DNA of 64,000 bases, taken from NCBI RefSeq assembly GCF_004362825.1, contig NZ_SNXZ01000006.1, positions 1 to 64,000 of the forward strand. The letters are read 5' to 3'. Positions 1-7,689 of the stretch are shown piece after piece. A model generated the notes under the pieces. It was not told the DNA's origin. It worked only from the letters and a program-made list of their open reading frames with translations, and made no database searches. Both the position numbers and the translations under genes were made by a program. Every line of letters starts with the position of its first letter. Position 1 is the stretch's first letter. Origin of the DNA: Labedaea rhizosphaerae (lineage in GTDB: Bacteria; Actinomycetota; Actinomycetes; Mycobacteriales; Pseudonocardiaceae).

Positions 1-71
1 TCTACGCCATGCTCCGCAACGGCACCCACTACCGCCACCCCGAACCCGTCTCCACCCCCGCCGCGGCTTGA
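1..71 (+). CDS. C-terminus of an IS110/IS116-type transposase (5' end outside window)
   Basis: The left edge opens inside a reading frame that ends at the TGA at 69-71. The readable tail is 22 residues, beginning YAMLRNGTHYRHP and ending in an Ala-rich stretch. The pattern YAMLRxGTxY resembles the extreme C-terminus of IS110/IS116/IS902-family transposases, which end shortly after such a segment. No other part of the element is visible, so neither intactness nor the element ends can be judged. Assignment rests on one short motif; a different family is possible. Confidence 0.45.
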   Translation, partial: YAMLRNGTHYRHPEPVSTPAAA

Positions 72-94
72 CAACCACATAGGGACACCCTTCC

Positions 95-136
95 GGCACC
101 CCGTGTCCCACACTCGCGCGTGGGACACGGGGTGCC
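95..136. terminator. Perfect 17-bp hairpin after the transposase tail
   Basis: Arms 95-111 and 120-136 are perfectly complementary around an 8-nt loop. The right arm doubles as the first unit of the tandem repeat array. There is no T-tract, as is usual for high-GC actinobacterial terminators. It could terminate the transposase transcript or simply be an inverted first copy of the repeat. Confidence 0.45.
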
Positions 137-273
137 CGGGTGTGGGACACATCTGACGCGAAGGTGGGACACGCCCCGCGCGAACGTGGGACACACCCAA
201 CGCGAACGTGGGACACACCCGTCGCGAACGTGGGACACACCTGGCGTGGATGTGGGACACGCCCGGAGTGGCG
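120..273. repeat. Seven-copy 22-bp tandem repeat array
   Basis: The core GTGGGACAC occurs at 120, 142, 164, 186, 208, 230 and 252, an exact 22-bp period. The middle units continue as ACCC, two variable bases, then CGCGAAC; the outer units are more degenerate and the would-be eighth copy at 274 has decayed. An inverted copy of the core lies at 103-111. Reading frames exist across it only because the repeat is GC-rich; none has a ribosome binding site. It fills most of the gene-free interval 72-429. Confidence 0.9.
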
Positions 274-328
274 TGCCCAGAAGTCCGGCGGCACAAGGGG
301 AATTCGGGCGGTAGCTACTTCCGTAGGG

Positions 329-358
329 TTGTACCCGATCTTGTGACCTGCCTAGCAT
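329..358 (+). promoter_or_regulatory. Candidate promoter of the GH18 pair
   Basis: TTGTAC at 329-334 and TAGCAT at 353-358 are separated by 18 bp, a reasonable sigma-70-like promoter. It predicts a start near 365, immediately upstream of the palindrome at 373-391. Confidence 0.4.
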
Positions 359-372
359 GGACGCAGCAAACT

Positions 373-391
373 ATTAGGAAACTTTCCTAAT
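373..391. promoter_or_regulatory. Operator-like palindrome upstream of chitinase-like genes
   Basis: ATTAGGAAACTTTCCTAAT is a perfect 9-bp inverted repeat around one base. It lies just downstream of the predicted transcription start and 38 bp before the first GH18 start codon, where a repressor would block elongation or initiation. It is AT-rich for this DNA. The cognate regulator is not in the window. Confidence 0.5.
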
Positions 392-429
392 GAATAGCCA
401 GCAGTCACTACGAAGTTCGGGGAGTGATC

Positions 430-1395
430 ATGCGGCGAACTGCCTCCGCCGTCCTCAGCGCACTGGCCGGGCTCAGCCTGGCGGTGCTCGCCGTCCAGTC
501 CGCCTCCGCTTCGCCTGCCCTGCAAGCGAAGTTGCCCGGCGCGCCCTACCTCTACGAGGGCTGGGGCAACCCGCCGAGCGCGACCGACGTCATGAACCAG
601 ACCGGCATCAAGTCGTTCACCATGGCGTTCATGCTTTCCGGCGGCGGCTGCACGCCGTCGTGGGACAGCCAGCGCCCGCTGACCGGCGGCGTGGACGAGC
701 AGACCATCAACTCGATCAAGGGAGCGGGCGGCAGCGTCGAGATCTCCTTCGGCGGCTGGTCCGGTAACAAACTCGGCCCCAACTGCTCGGACTCGAATGC
801 CTACGCGGGAGCCGTGCAGCAGGTGATCGACGCCTACCACCCGATCGCGGTCGACTTCGACATCGAGAACTCCGACGAGTTCGAGAACGAGGCTGTGCAG
901 GACCGGATCCTCGGCGGCCTGAAGATCATCAAGCAGAACAACCCGGACACGGCCGTGGTGGTCACGTTCGGCACCGGCACCACCGGCCCGACCTACTACG
1001 GCACCCGCTTGATCAACCAGGCGGCGTCCATGGGCGTGGGCATCGACGCGTACACGATCATGCCGTTCGACTTCGGTGGCGGCGCGGACATGTACGCCAG
1101 CACGGTCAGCGCGGCCGAGGGCCTGAAGGACGCGCTGAAGTCGGCCAACGGCTGGGACGACGCGACCGCGTACGCGCACATGGGCATCTCGGGAATGAAC
1201 GGCATGTCCGACCAGTCCGAGGTCACCACGCCGCAGATCTGGCAGCAGGTCACCGACTACGCCAACCAGAACGGCCTGGCACGCCTTGCCTTCTGGTCGG
1301 TCAACCGCGACCACGGCTGCGCCACCGCGAGCGAGAGCTGCAGCGGCATCGACCAGGGCGACTTCGAGTTCACGCAGATCACGGCAGGGTTCTGA
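430..1395 (+). CDS. Secreted GH18 chitinase-like hydrolase, first of an overlapping pair
   Basis: The 321-residue product has an N-terminal signal peptide (about 1-28, ending ASAS) and then a single GH18 TIM barrel with no visible carbohydrate-binding module. The GH18 strand-4 motif is seen as VDFDIEN, giving Glu146 as the catalytic acid with Asp144 before it. The family hydrolyses chitin or related beta-1,4-GlcNAc polymers outside the cell. The ATG is preferred over an in-frame GTG 6 bp upstream because GGGGAG lies 5 nt before the ATG. Its TGA overlaps the next start (TGATG), so the two genes are translationally coupled. Activity on chitin is inferred from family only. Confidence 0.85.
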   Translation: MRRTASAVLSALAGLSLAVLAVQSASASPALQAKLPGAPYLYEGWGNPPSATDVMNQTGIKSFTMAFMLSGGGCTPSWDSQRPLTGGVDEQTINSIKGAGGSVEISFGGWSGNKLGPNCSDSNAYAGAVQQVIDAYHPIAVDFDIENSDEFENEAVQDRILGGLKIIKQNNPDTAVVVTFGTGTTGPTYYGTRLINQAASMGVGIDAYTIMPFDFGGGADMYASTVSAAEGLKDALKSANGWDDATAYAHMGISGMNGMSDQSEVTTPQIWQQVTDYANQNGLARLAFWSVNRDHGCATASESCSGIDQGDFEFTQITAGF

Positions 1396-2345
1396 TGCGC
1401 CGCCGGCTGTTGGCTGCCGTGCTGGCGGCCGGGGCGGCCGTGCTCGGGTGGTCCGCGCCCGCTTCGGCGGCCGCGGGCGACCCGATCCACGCCGCGCCCT
1501 ATGTGGACATGGGTTCGTGGCCGACGCCGTCGTTGACCGACATGGCGTCGGCGTCCGGGGTCAAGAGCTACACGCTGGCGTTCATCACCGCGTCGGGCTG
1601 CAAAGCCATGTGGTTCAACGCCTACGACCCGCGTGACGCCTGGGGCAAGGACCAGGTCGACGCCATCCGCGCGGGCGGCGGCGACGTGAAGATCTCCTTC
1701 GGCGGCGCGTCCGGCATCGAGCTGGCGCAGGCGTGCAGTGATGTCGGCGCGTTGACGGCGGAGTACAAGGCGGTCGTGGACGCCTACGGCCTGCGCTACC
1801 TCGACGTCGACATCGAGGGCTCGGCGGTGGCCGAGCCGGCGTCGATCGCACGGCGTTCGCAGGCGTTGGCGCAGTTGCAGCAGCAGGAGCCAGGGCTGAA
1901 GATCTCGCTCACGCTGCCGGTGCTGCCCATGGGCCTGACCGCCGACGGGCTGAACGTGGTCCAGTCCGCGGTCTCCGCGGGGGTCGACCTGGACATGGTC
2001 AACATCATGGCGATGGACTACTACCAGGACGTCGACTACGGCGACGCCGCCGTGCAGGCCGCGACCAGCACGGAGGGCCAGCTGCGGTCGATCCTCGGGG
2101 TCTCCGACGCCTGGTCGCGCCTCGGCGTCACCCCGATGCTCGGCCAGAACGACGACCACCACGTCTTCGACCAGTCGGACCTGTCGCAGCTGGTGTCGTT
2201 CGCGCGGGGCAAGCACCTCGGGATGTTGTCCTTCTGGGAGATGACCCGGGACCGCAACGCGTGCACCGGTGCGACATACCAGTGCACCAACGTGCCGCAG
2301 GCCCCGTACGACTTCTCCAAGATCCTGGCCGGCTACTCCGGCTGA
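1395..2345 (+). CDS. Secreted GH18 chitinase-like hydrolase, second of the pair
   Basis: This 316-residue protein has a signal peptide (about 1-26, ending ASAAA) and one GH18 catalytic barrel. The active-site motif reads LDVDIEG, with Glu141 as the catalytic acid. It is a diverged paralogue of the gene it overlaps by one base: both share the layout APY, then a Cys-containing loop, SFGG, the DxDxE motif and a Cys-rich C-terminal segment. Coupled translation suggests the two are secreted in fixed proportion, possibly with different chain specificities. A strong hairpin follows the stop. Confidence 0.83.
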   Translation: MRRRLLAAVLAAGAAVLGWSAPASAAAGDPIHAAPYVDMGSWPTPSLTDMASASGVKSYTLAFITASGCKAMWFNAYDPRDAWGKDQVDAIRAGGGDVKISFGGASGIELAQACSDVGALTAEYKAVVDAYGLRYLDVDIEGSAVAEPASIARRSQALAQLQQQEPGLKISLTLPVLPMGLTADGLNVVQSAVSAGVDLDMVNIMAMDYYQDVDYGDAAVQAATSTEGQLRSILGVSDAWSRLGVTPMLGQNDDHHVFDQSDLSQLVSFARGKHLGMLSFWEMTRDRNACTGATYQCTNVPQAPYDFSKILAGYSG

Positions 2346-2350
2346 CCGGT

Positions 2351-2393
2351 CCGTGGGTGGCGGCGCCGACGCCTCGGGCGCCGCCACCCACGG
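2351..2393. terminator. Bidirectional terminator hairpin between convergent genes
   Basis: CCGTGGGTGGCGGCGCC (2351-2367) pairs perfectly over 17 bp with 2377-2393 around a 9-nt loop. It sits between the second GH18 gene and the convergent TIR gene and can serve both. Confidence 0.75.
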
Positions 2394-2400
2394 CGTGCGC

Positions 2401-3207
2401 TCACATCCAGTTGTCCACCTGGACGCTGATCCGGTCGTGCACGGGGATGTGATCGGTCGAGGTCAAGGTGAAGGTCTTCCGCTGGTGAGCTCCTAGCCTT
2501 CCCACCGTTCCCGAAGCGACTCCGATGTTGGCGCCGTCCTTGTAGAAGGTCGCGCTGAGGATGACGACCGACCGCGAGGAGTCGGTCGTGTTCTCCAGTT
2601 CACCACGCACCTCTGTGCCGAACGAGCCCTCCGCGACCACGTAGTTCGAGGACACCAGACCATCGCCGTGGTCGGTGGCTTCGTCCCGCCGCGCGTCCGG
2701 GTCGTCATCGGTGCTGCGCGCCGCGAGAGCGGACGGCAGGCGGTCGAGGAAGCTGTCGACAGCTTCTCCCCAGCCGGTGGCGCCGATGCGCAAGCCGGTA
2801 GCCTGCTCCGCGCGGTCATGCAGTTCGTCGAACAACTGCCGCACCGCCGCCTCCTCGGAGAGCTTGTGCGTGTGGAAGTTGCCGATCCGGCTCGCGATGT
2901 CCATGGGCTTCAACGGCGGCACGGCTATCGGGAAGGTCGGCACACCGAGCGCCCACGCGCCACCCAGTTCCATGAGGCACATCGGCCTGGTGAGGAACGT
3001 TTCGGAGATCAACTCAAGCATCAGCTTGGCCGATCGGACGCGCTCGCGCAGGTGCGTTTCGGCCTGCTCGCCTGCCGGGATGCCGGTGGAGCGCTGCGCC
3101 GAGTAGAAGATGTGCTCGACCGGAACACCACCGAGGCGCAACGTCTCGCTGAAGAGCGTGGCCAAAGGCTTGTCCGCGGTGGTGTGGCTGATGAAGATCG
3201 ACCTCAC
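2401..3207 (-). CDS. TIR-domain protein with C-terminal FxLYD-like domain
   Basis: The 268-residue product has no signal peptide. Residues 1 to about 130 form a TIR fold: it begins MRSIFISHTTADK, and the conserved CLMELGGAW carries Glu80 at the position of the catalytic glutamate of NAD-cleaving TIR domains. A polar linker (about 165-190) leads to a beta-rich C-terminal domain around VRGELENTT that resembles FxLYD/immunoglobulin-like modules. The start is GTG with AAAGGTGA upstream. It lies 16 bp behind the flavodoxin-like gene on the same strand, probably one transcript. Bacterial TIR proteins are often NADases in phage defence; whether this one is enzymatic is inference. Confidence 0.75.
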   Translation of the reverse strand: MRSIFISHTTADKPLATLFSETLRLGGVPVEHIFYSAQRSTGIPAGEQAETHLRERVRSAKLMLELISETFLTRPMCLMELGGAWALGVPTFPIAVPPLKPMDIASRIGNFHTHKLSEEAAVRQLFDELHDRAEQATGLRIGATGWGEAVDSFLDRLPSALAARSTDDDPDARRDEATDHGDGLVSSNYVVAEGSFGTEVRGELENTTDSSRSVVILSATFYKDGANIGVASGTVGRLGAHQRKTFTLTSTDHIPVHDRISVQVDNWM

Positions 3208-3223
3208 GGCGAGTCACCTTTCG

Positions 3224-3667
3224 TCAGGACATCACCGTAGCCGCGACCACCCCGCCGAGTTCCTTGCATGCGGCCAGATCCGGCTTGCCCATCGCGACCA
3301 CGGGCGCGGCGACCTGCTCCCAGCCGAGTGCCTTGGCAATGGACGCAATGGCCCGTTCCGCACCTTCCGTGCCCTCGTTGCCGTGCACGTAGAAGCCGAA
3401 CGGTCGGTCGCGGGTGGAGTCCAGGCACGGGTAGTAGATCGTGTCGAAGAAGTGTTTCAGCGCGCCGGACATGTAGCCGATGTTGGCGGGCGTGCCCAGC
3501 AGGTACCCGTCCGCCTCCAGCACGTCGGACGCGGTCGCCGCCAAGGCCGCACGCCGGACCAGGGTGACGCCTTCGAGCTCCGGGTCCGTGGCGCCCTCGA
3601 CGACCGCGGTGAACATCGCGTGCAGGGCGGGCGAGGGCGTGTGGTGTACCAACAGCAGCCGGCGCAT
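3224..3667 (-). CDS. Flavodoxin / NADPH-dependent FMN reductase-like protein
   Basis: The 147-residue protein starts RRLLLVHHTPSPALHAM, the beta-1 strand and phosphate-binding loop of a flavodoxin fold, and contains GTPANIGYMSGALKHFFDT, the usual flavin-contacting segment of flavodoxin/WrbA-like proteins. It probably binds FMN and acts in the cytoplasm as an electron carrier or reductase; the substrate is unknown. I place the start at the ATG preceded by TAGCGT at 3675-3680, 7 nt upstream, which suggests a leaderless transcript; a longer in-frame extension would cover that promoter. The TIR gene follows 16 bp downstream. Confidence 0.75.
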   Translation of the reverse strand: MRRLLLVHHTPSPALHAMFTAVVEGATDPELEGVTLVRRAALAATASDVLEADGYLLGTPANIGYMSGALKHFFDTIYYPCLDSTRDRPFGFYVHGNEGTEGAERAIASIAKALGWEQVAAPVVAMGKPDLAACKELGGVVAATVMS

Positions 3668-3674
3668 GCCCCGG

Positions 3675-3680
3675 ACGCTA
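3675..3680 (-). promoter_or_regulatory. -10 element of leaderless flavodoxin-like gene
   Basis: TAGCGT on the minus strand lies 7 nt before the ATG, with no ribosome binding site between. Confidence 0.4.
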
Positions 3681-3777
3681 CCTGCCAGCGAAAGCTCCGG
3701 CCGCTCCTCCTGGTTCGCCACCACGCCCGCCACTTTGCTTGGCGGAGGAACTTCCCTGCTGCGAAAGGTTCCCCCGA

Positions 3778-4599
3778 ATGAAAGCCAAGCTGATCAGCGT
3801 GGTCGCCGCGGCGGTCCTCGCGTTCGCGGGTGCGGTCGCGGCCGCCGGGCCCGCGAACGCCGCGCCGCAACGCGAACAACTCGTCGGTCAAGGCGTCGAC
3901 TCGTGCGCCGCGCCGTCGCTGAGCCAGATGAGCGCCTTCTGGAACAACACCCCGTACTCCGCGTGGGGCGTCTACATCGGCGGCATCGACCGCGGGTGCA
4001 GCCAGCCCAACCTGACCAAGGCCTGGGTCGCCTCGGTGACCAACCAGGGCTGGCACCTGATGCCGCTCTGGGTCGGCCCGCAGAACCCGTGCGCGAGCGG
4101 CTTCGACCACTTCAGCACCAACACGACCACCGCGTACAGCCAGGGCAAGGCCGAGGCAGTCAAGGCGTGGAACGCGATGAGCGCGCTGGGCATGGCCACC
4201 AACTCGCCGGTGACCTACGACCTCGAGGCGCCCGGCTCGTCCACGACGACGTGCATCAACGCCACCAAGGCGTTCGTGCGCGGGTGGGTCGCCCAGTTGC
4301 ACGTGGCGCCGGCGCAGACCGCGGGCGTCTACACCTCGACGTGCTCGGGCTTCATCGACCAGTTCACCACCAGCCCGGCGCCGGACTTCATCACCGGCGC
4401 CGACTGGGACGGCGTGCTGTCGACGTCGTCGATGTCGTGCGTGAGCACGAGCCACTGGACCCAGCACCAGCGGCACAAGCAGTACCGCGGCGGCCACAAC
4501 GAGACCTGGAACGGCGTCACGATCAATGTGGACAGTGACTGCTCCAACGGCCCCACGCTGGCACTGGCCCCGTTCAGCGGCAACTCGGCGTGCTTGTGA
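3778..4599 (+). CDS. Secreted DUF1906 (GH25-like) protein
   Basis: The 273-residue product has a Sec signal peptide (about 1-28, ending ANAA) and a single DUF1906 domain, recognisable from GVDSCAAPSLSQM, a YIGG strand, WHLMPLWVG, YDLEAPG and GVYTSTCS segments. DUF1906 is a TIM-barrel related to GH25 lysozymes and to mycobacterial Rv2525c, with suspected roles at the cell wall or on glycans. Six cysteines in the mature part suggest disulfides. The ATG has AAAGG upstream. It is on the opposite strand to the TIR pair and is followed 11 bp later by a lipoprotein gene in the same direction. Confidence 0.78.
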   Translation: MKAKLISVVAAAVLAFAGAVAAAGPANAAPQREQLVGQGVDSCAAPSLSQMSAFWNNTPYSAWGVYIGGIDRGCSQPNLTKAWVASVTNQGWHLMPLWVGPQNPCASGFDHFSTNTTTAYSQGKAEAVKAWNAMSALGMATNSPVTYDLEAPGSSTTTCINATKAFVRGWVAQLHVAPAQTAGVYTSTCSGFIDQFTTSPAPDFITGADWDGVLSTSSMSCVSTSHWTQHQRHKQYRGGHNETWNGVTINVDSDCSNGPTLALAPFSGNSACL

Positions 4600-4610
4600 G
4601 GAGGCGGACG

Positions 4611-5516
4611 ATGAAGAAGATCCTTGTGGTGGCGGCAGGTCTGGTCCTCGCGGCCTGCGGCACCGCCCAGCAAACGCTGCCGGTGGCCAACGAAGGCGTT
4701 GCCCACCAAGGCAACCAGCTCGCGAAGGTGACGCCGGACGCGTCCGGTCTCGTCTACGAGCACTCGACCGACGGCGGCCGCACCTGGCAGCGCAGCACCC
4801 TGCACCTGGACCTCCCGACCAGGCAGGCAGTGGTCGCCCTGTCCCCGGACGGTGCGCGGGCCGGCGTGATGGCGACGCTCCCGGGCAGCGCCAGCACGGG
4901 TGGCCTGCCCGCGTTGTTCACCGGTCCGGCGGCCGGGCCGCTCGCCGCGCGCCAGGCCCCGGTGGCCGGTGACGTCGCGTGGGTCGGGTCGCGGCTGGTG
5001 CTGGTCGGCGGCCCGCAGCGGTCGCTGGTCTACTCCAGCCCGGACGGCGGCGTGACCTGGCAGAAGCTCGACGGCGGCGGCCGGTTCAACGTGCCCGCGA
5101 CCGCGCCGAGCCACGGCGCGCCGCTGACCACGGCCGACGGCGTGACCGTGCCGGTGACCGCGCACGGCCGTCCCTCGACGGTCCGCCTGGACACCAGCAA
5201 GGACGGCGTCACGTTCACCAAGGGCGTCGTGGTCACGTTGTCCGGGGACGCGGCGCCCGGCGTCGCGGTGCCGGTCGCGGTGACCGGGCCGGACGCATAC
5301 GTCGTCGTGGACCCGTCCGGCGTGCTGCACGTCGTGCACGCGACGACGCAGGAGACGATCACGCCGTCGGGCCTGCCCGGCCCGATCGAGTCGCTGACGT
5401 TCACCGACGCCCAGCACGGCACGGCGCAGGTCGCCCACGCGTGCACGTCGAAGGACGGCTGCGACCACACGGTGACGCCGATGGTCACCGACGACGGCGG
5501 CCACACCTGGCGCTGA
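4611..5516 (+). CDS. Secreted lipoprotein with Asp-box (BNR-like) repeats
   Basis: The 301-residue protein starts MKKILVVAAGLVLAACGT with a lipobox LAAC, so Cys17 should be lipidated after cleavage. Three Asp-box-like motifs are visible: STDGGRTWQ near residue 50, SSPDGGVTWQ near 145 and TDDGGHTWR at the C-terminus. Such repeats build beta-propellers in sialidase-like and photosystem-assembly-like proteins; here the spacing suggests a partial or degenerate propeller without visible catalytic residues. GAGGAGG precedes the ATG. It is likely cotranscribed with the DUF1906 gene. Function unknown. Confidence 0.75.
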   Translation: MKKILVVAAGLVLAACGTAQQTLPVANEGVAHQGNQLAKVTPDASGLVYEHSTDGGRTWQRSTLHLDLPTRQAVVALSPDGARAGVMATLPGSASTGGLPALFTGPAAGPLAARQAPVAGDVAWVGSRLVLVGGPQRSLVYSSPDGGVTWQKLDGGGRFNVPATAPSHGAPLTTADGVTVPVTAHGRPSTVRLDTSKDGVTFTKGVVVTLSGDAAPGVAVPVAVTGPDAYVVVDPSGVLHVVHATTQETITPSGLPGPIESLTFTDAQHGTAQVAHACTSKDGCDHTVTPMVTDDGGHTWR

Positions 5517-5520
5517 GCGC

Positions 5521-5555
5521 GACGGCGCTGCTGGCCCCTGGCGAGCAGCGCCGTC
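5521..5555. terminator. Hairpin between convergent genes
   Basis: GACGGCGCTGCT (5521-5532) pairs perfectly with 5544-5555 around an 11-nt loop. The right arm runs into the stop codon of the convergent membrane-protein gene. Confidence 0.65.
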
Positions 5556-5982
5556 ATCGCCGGTCTTGGGTGAACCACGCGGTGAACTCGTGGTTCATCA
5601 AGTACACCAACGCCAGCACGGGCAGGCCGAGGCCCGTGAAGAACTGCGGCGACGCGCCGTTGTTGACCAGGGCGATGATCCCGGAGCCGATGGTGACCAC
5701 CTCGACCCCGATGGCCAGCGGGCGTGACCACGGGATCCGCCGCAGGATCAGGATCGCGCAGATCAGCTGCGCGCCGGTGGTGACGAGCGACAGGCCGACC
5801 CCGAAGCGCACGAACCCCGCGTTCAGCACGGTCTGCCCGTGCTCGGCCGCGTTGTTGAGCTCGGCCAGCAGCAGCCCGGCGAACAACGCGTTGAACAGGG
5901 CCTGGACGAACAACAGCACCACGACGAACGTGAATCCGCGTGGTTTGGTCGGACGAGACGAAAGTGCTTGACCTCGCAGCAT
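5554..5982 (-). CDS. Small four-helix membrane protein, unknown function
   Basis: The 142-residue product has about four hydrophobic helices: FTFVVVLLFVQALFNALFAG, a segment around GLSLVTTGAQLICAILIL, one around IGVEVVTIGSGIIALV, and a final one around GLGLPVLALVYLM. No catalytic motif is visible. The ATG is used because the only longer start is TTG; neither has a convincing ribosome binding site. It lies 45 bp upstream of nothing on its own strand and downstream of the phosphosugar mutase, so it may be read from that transcript. Confidence 0.6.
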   Translation of the reverse strand: MLRGQALSSRPTKPRGFTFVVVLLFVQALFNALFAGLLLAELNNAAEHGQTVLNAGFVRFGVGLSLVTTGAQLICAILILRRIPWSRPLAIGVEVVTIGSGIIALVNNGASPQFFTGLGLPVLALVYLMNHEFTAWFTQDRR

Positions 5983-6027
5983 GGATCCAGTGCACCGCAA
6001 CGTGCGCGACCGAAGCGGGCGACGGCA

Positions 6028-7689
6028 TCAACCGGCCAGCAGGGCCGCCACCTCGTCGCGCACCGAAGCGAGCTTTTCCGTTGCGGCAGAACGAACGTCG
6101 GCGAGCGCCGATGCATCCGCGACCGGGGCCTTGACCTGAAGGTAGGCCTTGACCTTCGGCTCGGTGCCCGACGGGCGCACCACGACGCGCACGCCCTCGC
6201 CCGACCAACGCAGTCCGTCCGTGCGCGGCAACAGGTCCTCGGCGGTCACCGCAACCCCGGCGATCGACGACGGCGGCGCGGACCGCAGCCGTGCCATCAG
6301 CTGGCCGATCCGCGCCAGGTCGGTCACCCGCACCGACACCTGGTCGGTCACGTGCACGCCGTGCGCCACCGCCAGGTCGTCGAGCGCATCCAGCACCGTG
6401 CGCCCGGCGGCCTTCAGCGAAGCCGCCAGCGAGCACGCCAGTACGGCGGCGGAGATGCCGTCCTTGTCCCGCACCGAATCGGGGTCGACGCAGTGCCCGA
6501 GCGCTTCCTCGTAGGCGTAGACCAAGCCGGTCCCGTGCCCGTCGCCGGCCCGCACCAGCCACTTGAAGCCGGTGAGCGTCTCGTCGTAGCGGGCTCCGTG
6601 CGCGGCGGCCACCGAACCCAGCATGGACGACGACACGATCGTCGTGGCCACCAAGGGATCCGGGTGCGTCATACGGTCCAAAGTGGACAGGATGTAGTCG
6701 CCGAGCAGCACGCCGGTCTCGTCGCCGCGCAGCATGCGCCAGCCACCGTCGGGGGAGCGCACGCCGAGCGCGCAGCGGTCCGCGTCCGGGTCCAGGGCGA
6801 TCGCGAGGTCGGCGTCCACATCGGACGCCGTGGCCAGCAGCAGGTCGGTCGCGCCGGGTTCCTCCGGGTTGGGGAACGACACGGTCGGGAACGCCGGGTC
6901 CGGTTCCGCCTGCGGCGCGACCAGGTGCACGTCGGTGAACCCGGCACGGGCCAGCACGTCCACGGCGGTCGCGCCGCCGACGCCGTGCATCGGGGTCAGC
7001 GCGACCGTGAGGTCCCGGGAGTCACCGCGGGCCAGTGCGGCCACATGGGTCGCGTAAGTGTCCACTTCGGACGACGAAACGGTCGTGTAGGTGTCGGATC
7101 GGGGCACGGACACCGCCGCCGCGCCGCCCCGGATGGCCGCCTCGATCACGTTCGCCTCGGCCGGCGAGATCTGCGCGCCGTCGGACAGGTAGACCTTGTA
7201 ACCGTTGTCGGCCGGCGGGTTGTGCGACGCGGTGATCTGGATGCCCGCCACCGCGGCCGTGCCGCGGGTCAGGAACGACAGGATCGGCGTGGGCAGCGGA
7301 CCCGGCAGCACGCGGGCGTCGAACCCGGCCCCCGCCAGCACGCTCGCCACCGCCTCGGCGAACTTCGCCGAGCCGTGCCGGGCGTCGCGCCCGACCATGA
7401 CCACCCCGCCCGCATGTCCCTGCGCCCGCAGCCACGCCGCGATCCCGGCGGTGGCCCGCACGACCACGGCGGTGTTCATGCCGTTGGGCCCCGCGCGTTC
7501 CGGCCCGCGCAGGCCCGCGGTGCCGAACGTGAGCTCCCCCGACATCCGGTCCTCGAGCTCGGCGACCGCCGTCTCGTCGCCGCCCATGGCGCGGGCCAGC
7601 ACCTGCTGCAACTCGGCCTTGTCGCCCGCGTCCGGGTCGTCGGCGAGCCAGCGGAACGCCTTGTCGCGCAACTCAGTCACGAGCTTCAC
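6028..7689 (-). CDS. Phospho-sugar mutase (phosphoglucomutase/phosphomannomutase family)
   Basis: The 553-residue enzyme belongs to the alpha-D-phosphohexomutase family that interconverts hexose 1- and 6-phosphates (or pentose phosphates). All four signature loops are present: TASHNP with the phospho-accepting Ser155, metal-binding DPDADR at 300-305, the sugar-binding EEALG loop and the phosphate-binding RPSGTEPK near residue 505. Length is normal for the long actinobacterial PgmB-like subgroup. The GTG start overlaps the stop of the upstream nucleoside phosphorylase (GTGA). The pairing suggests conversion of (deoxy)ribose-1-phosphate released by phosphorolysis, so pentose use is as plausible as hexose. 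Confidence 0.88.
   Translation of the reverse strand: MKLVTELRDKAFRWLADDPDAGDKAELQQVLARAMGGDETAVAELEDRMSGELTFGTAGLRGPERAGPNGMNTAVVVRATAGIAAWLRAQGHAGGVVMVGRDARHGSAKFAEAVASVLAGAGFDARVLPGPLPTPILSFLTRGTAAVAGIQITASHNPPADNGYKVYLSDGAQISPAEANVIEAAIRGGAAAVSVPRSDTYTTVSSSEVDTYATHVAALARGDSRDLTVALTPMHGVGGATAVDVLARAGFTDVHLVAPQAEPDPAFPTVSFPNPEEPGATDLLLATASDVDADLAIALDPDADRCALGVRSPDGGWRMLRGDETGVLLGDYILSTLDRMTHPDPLVATTIVSSSMLGSVAAAHGARYDETLTGFKWLVRAGDGHGTGLVYAYEEALGHCVDPDSVRDKDGISAAVLACSLAASLKAAGRTVLDALDDLAVAHGVHVTDQVSVRVTDLARIGQLMARLRSAPPSSIAGVAVTAEDLLPRTDGLRWSGEGVRVVVRPSGTEPKVKAYLQVKAPVADASALADVRSAATEKLASVRDEVAALLAG

Noticed and set aside
120-273. CRISPR array
   Set aside because: Repeat core of 9 bp with 13-bp interspersed bases at a 22-bp period is too short, the spacers are themselves similar, and there are no cas genes.
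120-390. Several short plus- and minus-strand frames across the 22-bp array
   Set aside because: They exist only because the repeat is GC-rich and lacks stops; three frames overlap with the same repeat-derived peptides and none has a ribosome binding site.
352-2387. Long minus-strand frames opposite the GH18 genes (320 and 376 residues)
   Set aside because: Antisense shadows with Arg/Ala/Gly-rich composition; the plus-strand products have signal peptides and catalytic motifs.
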